Shown here: piece after piece, positions 1-10,790 of the stretch
Numbering within the stretch: the first letter of the stretch is position 1
How the letters are laid out: the number at the start of each line of letters is the position of its first letter
NCBI GenBank assembly: GCA_009760855.2
Contig: WPIO01000046.1
Location: 497,501-559,500 of the forward strand
DNA: 62,000 nt
Reading direction: 5' to 3'
From: Cristatella mucedo
Lineage: Eukaryota > Bryozoa > Phylactolaemata > Cristatellidae
Position numbers and translations under genes: made by a program
Notes under the pieces: model-generated
What the model was told of the DNA's origin: nothing
Seen by the model: the letters and a program-made list of their open reading frames with translations, nothing else
Database searches by the model: none

Positions 1-1050
1 AATTCGCAAACAGAAGCTGCACCCGGTCTGCAGGGGTGCATCAGTGCAGCTGCTGCTGCTACTGGTCAACCTGAGCCATCGGTGTCCCCTAGTTTGGCTG
101 CCGCGGTAGCACTGTGCAGTTCCTTTCTTCGTTGGTGAGAAGACGATGCCCGCCTCCTGGTCGTTTTTAGGTGCACTGTTCTCGGATCGCCGGCTACTTT
201 GCCTGCTGAGCCTTTGCTAGGAGGTACCATGTGTCCGAGCAGCTGCTTAGGCTCGAGTGCTGGCTTCGCCTGTGCAGCTCCAAAAAGGGAACCAATTAGA
301 CCCATCCCTGTCGAGGGCATGGCCCTGGCGAGCCTAGGGTTCGTCTACAGCAGTCGCTGCAGCAGTGGCAGCGCTCTGACGAGTCGCCAAGTAGAGCGAC
401 GAGAGCCGTTGGCTCTGCTCACTGGTTCGTCTCCTGCAGCAGCACCAAGCACAGCCGGCCAGCTCTGTGCACACTTTAAAACGAGCCTCGGAATATTGGT
501 AGCTAATCAACGCCTGCAGGGAGCCTCATTGCCATTAGTTTGTAATAACATTCTGCTATAATGAGCAAACTGAAGTTGCCTAACGTCCTCAAGGCTGGCT
601 CGAATGATTGTACGAACCTGCTTGACCTGTCCTAACGCTATGGACCGTGAAGTGCCCTGCAGCTATACGACGACGCCATGTTAGCAGATGGCCAATTAAC
701 GGTTCCGTCCTTTGTGCGAGCCTCTTGCCGTGAGCAGATGGTACTGAGACCGTCTCTGGAGTTTCTGCTGCTGGGATGTGCCCCGAGGTACTGGGCGTGG
801 AGGGAGGTAGGCAGCGTTAGAAACACATAGTGGCCTACCAACTGGAGGAAAGATCCGCTGATCACCTCTCACGAACAGCGACCTACCCGGCTCCGATGAA
901 ATAATAAAACGAGTCACAGAAAGCATTCGCTGGAATAACGAAGACGCGTTAAAGAATAAACTTGGTTCGAAACCAGCCTTCACCAGCACAGCCGCTGCGT
1001 CTGCACCGGCGCTGTGGGTTCAGCCAGGGAGCCCCTTAATTCAATTTAGC
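1..1050. other. unannotated stretch
   Basis: No recognisable gene or repeat. Short open frames occur on both strands and overlap one another, which is typical of chance ORFs in moderately GC-rich DNA. A few CAG/CTG-type triplets occur near the start. Confidence 0.5.
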
Positions 1051-1099
1051 GACACCCGTTGCTATCACCAGTGGTGACGTATCGTGCTTTGGATGCTCA

Positions 1100-2010
1100 G
1101 CAAGTGCTCTCATCCAATTTCGAGCCAGAATCGCGAGGCGGTCACTCGGCGCGGGATGGCGGAGCGCCGGATCGCTCTAGCCTTTGCACCGGACTGCTAC
1201 TAGCGACCCCGGAAGCTCCCGTCGGGGGGGGGGGGGGAGGTGGGCTCTCGAGATGCGGTCGGCTCCTCGATCTCGTTGACCTCGATCCCCCTCCCCCACC
1301 TGCCTGCCAGTCAGTCTTAGCTGCGGTCCGGCCGAACAGAGCTCAGGGCTTGGAACTCGCTTAATTTGACTTGGCGGCCAATCGTCGATCGATCGCTCGC
1401 TCTTGCTTTCCTCGTTCGAACGCGAGTTCGCTGCCGCCGCCGAAGAGCTCGTCGAGGGCGCTGCTGCGTCATCTAGCAAAGCGCGGGCGAGCCGTTGCGA
1501 ATCGCTAGCGATTACCTCGACACAGCCAAAGCGCTGTTGCGGAGGTGAACTCGACCCCGCGGGCCGGTGTGGGGCAGGACGAGGCGGGGCGGCCTCTAAG
1601 AGTCGTGAGCCTTGGGCCGTGCGCGCATCGCGCGTGCGGCGAACGAGCGAGAAACGTTCGAGAAAGAGACGATTGCTGGCGATTCACTGGGCGGCTGTCT
1701 CGCGTCGCGCACCTGCACCGGAAAGGCGAACGAAATTGGCCGACCTCGCGCGAGGAGCTGGCTGCCGGTGCCGTTCATTTGAGTTAGCAGCTGGTGCCAG
1801 CCCGGGGGCGCGTGCAGAGGTGTCGCAGGTAATTTCCGTAGCTGGACGGTAGGTGCTCGCCGTTTCACCGTCGTACGGTCACATTTCGCGGCAGTAGACG
1901 GGTATACGAGCGGTTTTACGTTCGCTCGCGGTCCGAAGGAGGGAAGCGGCAAGAATAGGCGGGCGGGGGGGCTGCGCGACCGCTGCGCGCTCGCCGCCGC
2001 TAGGGGCCCT
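1100..2010. promoter_or_regulatory. CpG-dense tract, possible promoter or first exon
   Basis: The tract is strongly CpG-rich and has long open frames on both strands (for example 1403-1852 on +). A good 5' splice-donor sequence, CAG|GTAATT, lies at 1826-1834, and a second donor-like site is at 1849. A poly-G run sits at 1225-1236. This is what a 5' UTR or first exon in a CpG island can look like. The peptide has low-complexity Ala/Arg/Ser composition and no domain that I recognise. GC-rich DNA gives long ORFs by chance, so this is a suggestion only. Confidence 0.2.
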
Positions 2011-2400
2011 GCTTAAAAAGGCGGGGTCATTCTCGCTCTCTCCTTGGCGACCGTACTACACGGCCGAGGCCGTCCTCTGGCTGGCAGTGCACTGACTTGA
2101 TTAGCGCCGCGGAAGGGCTCTTAAAATTGGGAAAGATGATCTGGCGACTGCAGCGTCTACTTTCGACTGCCTATGCAAATAATTCACTAAACAAATTATC
2201 ATTCGATGCCGGTCCCGGCCGATAGCGCCAGTCGGTAGGAGTTATATAAGAAACATGTGGCAACTGCACTCCGCTCGCGCGCATATAATGGTAAATACCA
2301 TTAATTTCAATAATGTGTAATGCAAACCTCGTGATTTCCCCTGGGGGAGGCGACTGAGCAAACAGGTTCGGCTCGCACGGTAAACAACGGTTACGCCTCG
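2010..2400. other. unannotated, partly AT-rich
   Basis: Contains a TATA-like TTATATAAG at 2242-2250 and an AT-rich patch at 2160-2330. Nothing shows these are used as promoter elements. Confidence 0.3.
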
Positions 2401-2960
2401 TTATTTGCGCGCCTCGTCTCTTCAGGCTCGGGGGCTCGAGTACTCGGCCCCCCCTGTCAGCGGGACAGCCAGAGCGGCGACGCTCGGCGAAGCGCCGCCA
2501 CTCGACAATCGCGCATAGAATCCTCGCACTGTCCTCGGTGCAGCGCGCTCATTCTCTCCTATTGATCGCCGCCGCCGCCTACGCCCGGTGCGTTTGGGCG
2601 TCGGCGGCGGGGGCGGCGGCCAGCCCGAACGACGCTGACCTTTTCCCGCGCGCGCCGCACGCCCGCGCGCGGGCGTGCGGGCGGCGCGAGCGGGCCGGCG
2701 GCGGTGAGAGCCGACTGGCGGATTGCGCCGCAGGCGTTCGCCCTAACCCGACCCGGCGTCGACGTCTACATCGCTTTCGGTTGTGGCTCTGCGGTTCTCC
2801 GACTGTACGCTCTCGTTCGCTGTACTCTGCGTCGAAATGAAGCGAATGAATAACTCGGCGTGCGAGCGCGAACAGCGAGCCGATTTTCTCGCCGGTTCGA
2901 CGAGTCGGCCCCGCAGGGGCGATCGTGGTCGCCTCGGAGCGCGGTCGCCTCGAGCGTAGC
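2400..2960. promoter_or_regulatory. CpG-dense tract with GC palindrome
   Basis: Second CpG-island-like tract. It holds a perfect 26-bp palindrome at 2655-2680 made only of G, C and two A/T pairs. Open frames on both strands (2538-2840 +, 2579-2995 -) are mirror images of GC-rich composition rather than convincing coding sequence. Confidence 0.2.
2655..2680. repeat. 26-bp perfect GC palindrome
   Basis: The left arm CCGCACGCCCGCG is followed immediately by its exact reverse complement CGCGGGCGTGCGG, with no spacer. It can form a cruciform or act as a symmetric binding site. Confidence 0.85.
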
Positions 2961-2987
2961 GCCGCCGGTTGTATAAACTCGTACGTA

Positions 2988-3078
2988 CGATTCATTACTA
3001 TAGCGCCAGAAGAGAGCTTTATCTCTATCGAGGAGTTTTACACATATCCCAGGGCTCGAGCACACGACCTTAGTCATT
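2988..3078 (-). mobile_element. SINE-2 fragment (tRNA-derived SINE with LINE-A tail)
   Basis: Read on the minus strand it shows the end of the tRNA-like head (B-box region around GGGCTCGAGC inverted at 3051-3062). The usual tail follows: a pyrimidine-rich stretch, TCTCTATC, and the AGCGCC-type stem near the 3' end. The same order occurs at 24.5, 30.3, 47.8 and 50.6 kb. The copy is diverged and 5' truncated. Confidence 0.6.
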
Positions 3079-3079
3079 A

Positions 3080-3600
3080 AATACGAGCATCTTAACCCAG
3101 AGCAAAACTAGGCAGTTGAAGCATGTTCGTCGCAGCGGACATGTGCCGCTAGTATAAAGACCGGGCTTATAGAGCTCGGCTCCAGCTGGATGGCTCGCGA
3201 GAGAGTATAACTAGCAGATCTTGGACAGAGCAACTTGGCGGACGCGCTACAGTTCGCTACAGTTGCGTGAGGCCGTGACGAACACGTGACGGCCGGACGC
3301 TCCAGCGCCAATCCGAGCGTTCACAAAGGCCACGCGGGTAGATTTCTACCACGCCCTCACTCGGACCGGCCGGCTTTCGCGACGCAACACTCTTGCCTCT
3401 GCCCTTATATTTTTTGAGCTGTGGCCATAAAGGCTCATTAACGTGCCGCAAGAGGCCATCCAAGGATCAACAAAGCCATAATTATTAACGGGCAATAAAT
3501 CGTCCGTAGAGTTACACATGAAATAAGAGTGCTACTGGCGTCCGAAGGGTGCCGTCGCATTACGCTCAAGTGTCACAAGATGGTGGTAAAGTGTTAATGT
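3080..3600. other. unannotated stretch
   Basis: No repeat family member or gene recognised. Short ORFs on the minus strand (3108-3311, 3257-3463) overlap and lack domains. Confidence 0.4.
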
Positions 3601-3601
<1 letters not shown>

Positions 3602-3677
<76 letters not shown>

Positions 3678-3678
3678 T
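3602..3678. repeat. (TA)n microsatellite
   Basis: Nearly pure TA dinucleotides with one TACATA interruption around 3653. It lies a little beyond the 3' end of the older LINE-A copy. Confidence 0.95.
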
Positions 3679-3733
3679 GTAAATATGAGTTTGAAAATGA
3701 GTAATTATGAGCTTAACAATTCAGATTTATTAA

Positions 3734-4074
3734 GAATTATTATAAAAATAATACATTTGTATAACGCCCTCAGAGCACTTAATCTTTTTCTAGGCACTTT
3801 ACATTTGCTGCTAAGGCAGCATAATCGAATGATTAGTGGTAGCGTGCTCAATGACAACAAGCATAACGTGGTTAGAGGTGACATGCACAGGGTCATTATG
3901 CAAGTGTGGTTAGTGGCAGCATATACAGTGTCGGCACGCATGAGCACACAAAGGACGATTCGCACGGACCCACTAAATGCTGTGGTAAATAGATGCGCTT
4001 TTCGTTTCTTTTTAAACGTGGTCAAATCAGGGGATGTCGTGGCGCCAGGCGGAAGTGAGTTCCAGGCTCTGGGA
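3734..4074 (-). mobile_element. LINE-A older copy, 3' part (interrupted)
   Basis: Minus-strand L2/CR1-like retrotransposon 3' region. It has the 3' stem-loop region at about 3757-3802 and the 3' UTR motifs shared with the copies at 29.8, 49.4 and 61.4 kb. It stops abruptly at CTGGGA (4069-4074), where a second copy begins. The sequence that should continue it resumes at 4772, so this is one element split by a later insertion. Confidence 0.85.
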
Positions 4075-4771
4075 TGATAATAATAATAATGTACTTGATA
4101 AAGTGCCCTCAGAGAACTTAATCTCTTTCTAGGCGCTTTACATTTGCTGCAAAGGGAAATGCAATTGAATGGTAAGTAAAATCATGCTTGAAAAAACAAA
4201 CAAAATGAATAACATGGTTAGGGGTGACATGCACAGGGTCAGCATGCAAATGTGGTTAGTGGCAGCATGCACAGTGTCAGCACACATAAGCACGTGAAGG
4301 ACGAATCACAGGGACCCACTGAATGCTGTCCTAAATAGGTGTGTTTTTAAGTTCCTTTTAAATGTGGTCAGGTCAGGGGATGTTCTGACGCAGGTCGGGA
4401 GGGAGTTCCAGGCTTTGGGAGCATACGAACTAAATGCACGGTCTCCAAACGATTTAAGGTTTGTACGAGGTATATGTAGACTGTTGGATTCCGAAAAGCG
4501 GGTGGTAGGTGCTTGGCCTGATGGGGGAGTATGTCGGAGAGATAGGCTGGAGCCATAGAATGAAGGGACCTAAAAGTGAGCGACAGAACCTCGAAGTCAA
4601 TCCGTTGCTTGACTGGTAGCCAGTGCAGGTCGGCGAGAAGTGGAGTAATGTGGCAACTGCGACGCTCACGACAGACAAGCCTAGCTGCGGAGTTTTGCAC
4701 GAGCTGCAGTCGCCTGATCGCACATGCTGGTAGGCCAGTAAGCAGTGAGTTGCAGAAGTCGAGACGAGAGA
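4075..4771 (-). mobile_element. LINE-A younger copy, nested insertion
   Basis: 5'-truncated L2/CR1-like element on the minus strand. The ATT-type tail (inverted, 4076-4088) is followed by the stem-loop, 3' UTR and the C-terminal part of the RT ORF. Recognisable peptide blocks are [28 protein letters not shown] and [11 protein letters not shown]. It closely matches the copy at 49.26-50.1 kb by eye. Compared with that copy, one base is missing near 4507, which shifts the reading frame after LPHQAKH. It is flanked by CTGGGA at 4069-4074 and 4772-4777, a 6-bp target site duplication. Confidence 0.9.
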
Positions 4772-5075
4772 CTGGGAGCGTATGAACTAAGGGCACGGTC
4801 TCCTAAGGATTTGAGGTTCGCACGAGGTATAGGCAAGCGATTAGATTCCGACAGGTGGGTGATACGATTCGATACGATTATCTTAGCCTGGTGGGTGAGT
4901 AGATCTAATAGGTAGGCTGGAGTCAAAGAATGAAGAGACCTACACGTGAGTGATAGAACCTGGAAGTCAATGTGTTGCTTGACTGGAAGCCAGTGCAGGT
5001 CGGCGAGAAATTGTTGACGTGGCAACTGTGACGTTCACGATAGACAAGCCTAGCTGCAGAGATTTGCATGAAGGC
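4772..5075 (-). mobile_element. LINE-A older copy, 5' part (interrupted)
   Basis: Continuation of the copy at 3734-4074 beyond the nested insertion. On the minus strand it encodes blocks such as [15 protein letters not shown] and LSLTCRSLHSLTPAYLLDLL. It is more diverged from the 49-kb copy than the nested element is, as expected for the older insertion. Confidence 0.8.
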
Positions 5076-5389
5076 AGCTGCGTGGCTCACTCGTTGCAAA
5101 CGGAAAAAATAGGACTAACGCTCCGGATGTTAGGGTGGTAGTGGTGGGGGGGACGGGAGAACGCAAACCCCCGGGGCCGCCGGGAGCTCCTCGCGTGCGG
5201 TCGGCTGCCGTAGGCGCATTCGCTTTGACCGAGGGTCGAGCGACTGCGCTCACACCCGCGGCCGCAGACAGACGCGTTCGGCTCGCTCTAGGCACCGCCG
5301 TCTCGCTTCTGCGCCCCCAGTGGCTTCCTTACTTTTTTTAAGTTTTTTTTACGTCCTTTTCCTTTCCTCTCTTACTTCCTTCCTGACGG
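5076..5389. other. GC-rich unannotated stretch
   Basis: No repeat or gene recognised. Overlapping ORFs on both strands (5050-5295 -, 5135-5341 +) reflect GC-rich composition. Confidence 0.35.
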
Positions 5390-5587
5390 CTTCCTTCTTT
5401 CCTTACGGCTTCCTTCCTTCCTTACGGCTTCCTTCTTTCCTAACGGCTTCCTTCCTTCCTTACGGCTTCCTTCTTTCCTTACGGCTTCCTTCCTTCCTTA
5501 CGGCTTCCTTCTTTCCTAACGGCTTCCTTCCTTCCTTACGGCATCCTTCTTTCCTTACGGCTTCCTTCTTTCCTTACGGCTTCCTCC
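5390..5587. repeat. 19-bp minisatellite with 76-bp higher-order unit
   Basis: Ten full 19-bp units of type CTTCCTTCTTTCCTTACGG plus a partial one. Units differ at two positions (T or C in the middle, T or A before ACGG). Units 1-4 (5390-5465) are identical to units 5-8 (5466-5541), so a four-unit block was duplicated as a whole. The 92-aa frame across it (5320-5598) is only the repeat translated. Confidence 0.95.
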
Positions 5588-5811
5588 TTATAGCTTAATT
5601 TGCCTCAGGATGCAGCCGTGAAACTCACCCGTGCACGCATGCACTCATGCACGCAGAAAGACCGAGCAGTTTAGCAGACGACGGGAGCAGTGGACGAGAA
5701 GGAAGCTCGAAGGTCCTGACCAGAGGAGGAAATTAAAAAAAAGCTATTTCGACTAGTCAGCTCGCACGGCATATTTCCGTTTGCGGCCGTCGGTCCACAC
5801 AAACTAGAGTC

Positions 5812-6099
5812 GTGGTCTCGCGTCGTCGGTCGCACAAGATGTTCCAGAGAGATTACAAAGACGCAGGCGAATTCCTGCGGTGGATCGTCAACGAAGGAGT
5901 ACACTTTAGAAGTGTAGTGAAGTGCATTCAAGCATTGCGCGACTACAGTGAATTACAACGGAATCGTAGGCCTGTCGTAAGGCTGAGATCGTTGCTCTCT
6001 GGCGCAGTGCTGTCAGATAACCCCCCACCGGAGCATAACGTGGGGTCCTGCAGCTCGCAGCCACCGTCCGGAAAAGGACTGCGGAATCGCTCTTTTTAA
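5812..6099 (+). other. 95-codon ORF of unknown status
   Basis: Begins with Met and contains a second Met followed by an amphipathic, non-repetitive stretch (for example EFLRWIVNEGVHF and CIQALRDYSELQ). Composition is more protein-like than the low-complexity ORFs nearby. I recognise no domain. A GTAAGG donor-like site lies at 5978. It may be an exon or chance. Confidence 0.15.
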
Positions 6100-6139
6100 T
6101 TGGCGCTTTTTGAAGCAAGCAGGCGTCGGCGTCATCAGT

Positions 6140-6475
6140 AATGCAGTCCCAGCGAAGCCAGGTCACGACGCACGTTTGGTTTGGTCTCGCGCGTTTGGCC
6201 TCAGAGCGCTGCTCTCTGGTTCCGTTCAGCCTCGCGCTCAGCCTGCGCCCGCCGCACGCTAGCTATGCGCGCGCGCGCGCGCGCACGGAAGTCTGCGTGG
6301 CCTTCGCGCGTGCGCGCGCGCATGCGCGGCTCCTTGGCCCCTTCCTCGTTTGCACGCGCGGACCCCGCGCGAGGTCGGTCACCTGCGGCGGATGAGCTCG
6401 AAATTCAGACGATCTTTCGCTGCTTTTCGCATGTTGCTGTCGGCTTGTCGGGACATATCTCCTAGCAAATATCTA
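6140..6475. other. CpG-rich tract with (CG)n run
   Basis: Contains alternating GCGCGC runs around 6269-6284 and 6311-6322. Such alternating purine-pyrimidine tracts can adopt Z-DNA. No gene recognised. Confidence 0.35.
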
Positions 6476-6514
6476 TTATATTATTATTGTTATTATTGTT
6501 GTTATTATTATATC
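6476..6514. repeat. (ATT)n-type simple repeat
   Basis: Imperfect TTATTATTG repeats. Similar tails mark LINE-A 3' ends elsewhere, but no LINE sequence is recognisable next to this one. Confidence 0.7.
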
Positions 6515-6770
6515 CACATATCTCCTAACTGAAAGCAATTGTTCGGAGCGAAAAGCTGACCGTACCAAACACGTCTCGTCAAAATGAGCGCACGGCCGAA
6601 AAGAAAATTGAGCAAACTCTTTTCCGTCGAACAATGAAGCGCTGCGTTCGCCTGAGGCTCTCGGCAGGCCGATACAGAGACGGCTGGACAGCAAGCGCTG
6701 GAAGGTGGAAGGCGTGCCCCAATCCACCCGGTGCGTTTCGGTCTTACAAAAAACTGAAGCTTGGTGTCCT

Positions 6771-6816
6771 GGGGCGGGGCGGGGGCGGGGCGGGGGAAGG
6801 GGGTGGGGGAAGGGGG
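6771..6816 (+). repeat. G-rich tract, G-quadruplex candidate
   Basis: At least seven runs of four or more G separated by one to three bases. This fits a stable G-quadruplex on the plus strand. Confidence 0.75.
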
Positions 6817-6870
6817 CTCGACCATCGGTCAGCGCTCGCTGCGAAGGTGGCGACCGGAGGATGCGTGTCT

Positions 6871-6954
6871 AAACAGCGATTCGTCGACGCGGTCCACGAA
6901 ACAGCGACTCGTCGGCGAGGTCTACTAAACAGCTATTCTTCGACGCGGTCTACT
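6871..6954. repeat. 28-bp tandem repeat, three copies
   Basis: Three units beginning AAACAGC at 6871, 6899 and 6927, each ending GGTCNAC or similar. They are diverged at several positions. Confidence 0.85.
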
Positions 6955-7089
6955 CAGTGGTCGGTGCACCCGACGGCTGTGGACATTTATCATGCAGCGC
7001 CACGAATGAACTTGACAGTCAGAGCAGCAGCCTGAGCTGCCATTAGCAATCGAACTATTGAGCTTCGCGCTTCGCTTCGCGAAGCGATC

Positions 7090-7647
7090 GCCCATGGATT
7101 CCAGAAAATTAATCAAAGCGCTCCGTTAAAATAAGAGCCGACGTCGAGGCTTTGCTATAGCAATTTGCCCTCTTTGCTTTGGTCAAGACTCGATTGTCGG
7201 AGCGTCGAGCGCGCTTGCTTGTTGAATGCATACCGTTGATTCGAGCTTAAAAAAAAAAGTTCCCGCTTGCCAACATCCAGAACGCTCTTTCAGTGAGCAA
7301 TAGTGGTATAGAAACTGTTTTATTGTACCAAAGCCATTCTTTTCGATGACTAAGGCGACGAGGCATTAGTGCGAACTAGATACTCTACTCCAATTCTCTT
7401 CTTTGATATCAGGAGTACTGTGCTGTGGTTCAAATATTCCATGTGATTCGATATTCCATGACTGGATACAATATGCCTAATCTGCAATTGATATTGCACA
7501 CAATTTTAAGGAAAAGTTAAAACAGATCAGAAAATGACAGCTAAGGCTTGAACATTGGTTTAATGGGGCGATGCCAAAATATACCTAGCGATTGGACAGC
7601 ACCTAGGGTAAAGGTAGCCAGCAATTACTGGTCCCAGTTAAATTGAA
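7090..7647. other. unannotated stretch
   Basis: Nothing recognised. A perfect 14-bp palindrome CGCTTCGCGAAGCG lies just upstream at 7073-7086. The rest is mixed sequence with only short open frames. Confidence 0.4.
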
Positions 7648-7859
7648 TAGTAATAATAATAATAATGCATTCGATATAGCAACCTCAGAGAACTGAATCT
7701 CTTTCTAGACACTTTACATTTGCTGCAAAGGAAGCACGATCGAATGATTAGTGGTAGAACGCTTGACAAACAATAAGAATAACATGGTTAGGGGTGACAT
7801 GCACACGGCCAGCAAGCAAGTTTGGTTAGTCGCGGCATGCACAGTGTCAGCACAAATTG
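7648..7859 (-). mobile_element. LINE-A 3' fragment
   Basis: Minus-strand copy. It has an inverted (ATT)n tail at 7651-7667, the stem-loop region at about 7680-7715, and then the 3' UTR with motifs such as TGTGCATGTCACCCC. It is severely 5' truncated and gives way to CpG-rich sequence at about 7860. Confidence 0.85.
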
Positions 7860-8400
7860 AAAACCGCAGAGCAGCCCGGCGCAGCGGCTCACGAGCGCCG
7901 AGGCAGGCAATCAATGAGCGGGGCACTAATTGCGGGAATCCAATCGGGGCAGTTGCGTCTGATACGAAGGCGCGACCGCCGCAGGGCGCGGCGCAAACCG
8001 CTCGAGTTGGCTCCACGCCAGCTCCGCGCGTCTCCGAGGTCGCGCGTTCTATTCCGAAGGTCGAGAAGCGGCGCATCTTCGTCTCTCTCTCTCGCTCTCT
8101 CTCTCTCGCTCTCTCTCTCTCTCTCGCTCTCTCTCGTGCTATGCTACCGAATGGCGGCGTTAAGTGAAGCCTGCACTCGGTCGAGTATTCGGATATAATC
8201 CGTTCCAATTCTGAAGCCAGCGCGCCGACGCTCGCGCGACGTCGTCGACTCGAAAGGGCCGCAGGCTCGAATTCCTGGCGCTCGCGCGCAGTCGGTTGCG
8301 GCAGCGCGAGAACTGAGAGCGGAAACTGCGCGAGAACGCGCGAGCAGCGGACGCAAGACGTAGCGGGTAGACAGGCGTGGAAAATGTGAAGGCTGACAGT
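7860..8400. other. CpG-rich tract around a (CT)n run
   Basis: CpG-rich flanks on both sides of a pyrimidine tract. Frames on both strands are open across parts of it. No domain recognised; a promoter-type tract is possible but unproven. Confidence 0.25.
8081..8135. repeat. (CT)n microsatellite with CTCG variants
   Basis: CT dinucleotides interrupted at intervals by CTCG units. Confidence 0.9.
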
Positions 8401-9027
8401 TTGAGTTAATCTTACAGAGACTGCTGATTTAATCGTTTGCCTCTTTTGGCTGGGTGCTGCATCTTCGTATCCGAGTCGCTGTGCCGTCTACCTAATGCAC
8501 GAATGCATGGAGTATAAAAACGATTAAATGCAGGTAACGATTTATGTGTGCGCATGGAAACTACATCGGCACTGCTTACTGAGAAATCTGCCGATAAAAA
8601 AGGTTTTTGGCCAAAACTTTAAAGACATAAGACTTAGCATTAGGAAAAAATAGTAGCGCACAACAGGCGAATAAATCTTCAGGTTCGCAAGCATCCTCGT
8701 AATAGACCAGGCGTTATACCTTGTACGAAGGGACGTCTCATATTCGTCTTTGATTCGCTTTATGAACGTATACTCCAACGAGTCGCTGCATGTAACTGCC
8801 TCGTGAACTCTCTGTATGAAAGTTCAGTACCGATTAGCAGATTTTCCGAAGAAATTGCCTAGTGCATTTATTGTTTCAATCGTATTTCTAATCTTTGTGT
8901 CAGTTTTGGAGTGCTCTATCCCGTAGTCCCAGAATTTAGCGGCTGGAGTCCAAAGGCTCCACTAGGAGATAATGTCGAAACAGAGTCAATGAAAACTCTA
9001 GCCTATATGTTTAGCATTCGGAGTTTT
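8400..9027. other. unannotated stretch
   Basis: No gene or repeat family recognised; moderately AT-rich. Confidence 0.4.
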
Positions 9028-9101
9028 GTAAAGCGCCTAGAAAGATACGGGGTTCTCTGAGGGCACTTTATCAAATCTATTATTGTTATTATTATTATAA
9101 C
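9028..9101 (+). mobile_element. LINE-A 3' end fragment
   Basis: Only the last ~75 bases: AAAGCGCCTAGAAAGAT, then GGTTCTCTGAGGGCACT and an ATT-type tail. A very short 5'-truncated copy. Confidence 0.75.
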
Positions 9102-10790
9102 GCCTTTAATCAGGTTGGTTTAAAGGGAGTGTTACGCCGGCCAATTAGAATGGCAAGACGTGCGCACAGGTCTCTGAAACTGTATAGATATTTTGGAAGC
9201 AAGAACCACTACTGCGAACATTCTCATAACGACTGACGGCAGCAACGCGCACTGCAGCCCAAGAGTCGGCCGCATGTGCCCACCGCAAGTTATAAGGTCA
9301 AGGCACCTGAAGTGCGAAAATATAACGGCGACGAGGACGCTGGACTTGTGCCAGCGTCTGAGTAGGATTAAGCTTGCCTATGCGCATGCTAAGACTGACC
9401 AACGTCTTAAGCCCGCGTCTGCCCCGGCGAACGCTTTGCAGTGGAGGCTCTCCGCGAGACCTTGTCTCGAGTGCAGACTAGCGTCGAACCAGCCTTGTCT
9501 ACACTGGGCACAGTTCGGAGTCGAAGCTAGCCTCTGTTTCGGGGTGTGGCTGGTAAAACCGCTCTTTCTTGGCAGCAAGAGAGATCTCGGAAGTGGGAAG
9601 GTGGTAAAGTTTCTCGTTTGACGGCAAACGGAAACTTAGCGAGCAGAGGCCATCTGCGGACACGTATCTGCTACTGCCTATATACACTTACATGCAAGTC
9701 TTCAACAATCTAGCCACCACCCTTCTGCAGACAGCTTTCTGTATCGATGCATTCTGGTTTCCGTAATCTTGCAGCCCACCACTTGCAGTCTCCTCAAGCA
9801 AATCGTCTATGAAGGATGGTTTTAATGTACCAGAATTGGGAAAAAATAATACTCTCCGCTGTACAAACGCTGTACAAACGAGCTATTGGTATTATCATAG
9901 CTAAGGATTTGAGAGACAATGTGCAGGACGAACATCGTACGATGCACTCTGATGACTCAGCAAGCACGAGATGAGTTCTGGCCTTGGTGGCCTTTGCTCT
10001 TGCGGTAGCGAGCGGCGAGCGCTGGCTGGCGGTACGGTCGGGCCAAGCTCCAGGTCCAAGGTCCAGGTCCAGGCTCGGACTTGCGGCGGCGAGGTTATCA
10101 TCCCATACTGCGCACATCGGAGGTTTTCCAGCAGGCAATTGCTTTCAGATTCGCAGTAAAGTTGGTAAGACCTCATTAAATAGCGTGCATACAGAATTAG
10201 GTTACTCAAAATTCACAGGAACCGAAGGCAGCGAGATTGATGAAAGCGGTCCTAGATTGTCAGTAAAAATAGTGGTAAGTGGCCACAAAGTTGGCCTCCG
10301 TTACATTTGGTCGTTGGCAAAATTTCTCAGACTGCAATGGCACATTAATTCTTCATATCGAGCTTGGTTTCCAACTGGGGGTACGTGGACATTCTATACA
10401 TTCTGCTTTCGGATCAGCCGTGTTCCGAGTTGTTACTGCAATTGTTGTCACAGGACCCTGTTGACACGATCTTCATGAATACCGAAAAATGAAAAGATAA
10501 AGGAGACGGCTGGAATGACGGTGCATTTTTCTTGCAATTGCTGCGTTTAATTACAGATATATTTTTCACTTCAGAGTGTCAGTCACTCAGTCGCTCGCTT
10601 TGTGTACCTCGAAAATAAGTGTGTCATCTATTTCTTCTGGCCAGCGGCTTAGCCAGGCTAGCAAATCAGATCATCTACTAGTCAGATTATCCTGAAAAAC
10701 AACGATTGTCCATTACATATTTACGCGAGCGCTCTTCATAAGGCAGCAGGTACAAGTACGTTGAGATTCAGGAGTCTCCAGTGAGAGGCC
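9102..10790. other. unannotated stretch
   Basis: No recognised repeat or gene. ORFs at 9193-9621 and 9984-10478 (both +) have no domain that I recognise and no clear splice context. A short GGTCCA repeat lies around 10046-10070. Confidence 0.35.

Noticed and set aside
2242-2250. TATA-box-like TTATATAAG
   Set aside because: It stands alone in an AT-rich patch with no linked start or ORF; TATA-like strings are common by chance.
3604-4077. 157-codon plus-strand ORF starting in (TA)n
   Set aside because: It is the (TA)n repeat plus the antisense of a LINE-A 3' region.
9984-10478. 164-codon plus-strand ORF
   Set aside because: No recognisable domain or splice context; several frames are open in the first half, so I list it only inside an unannotated stretch.
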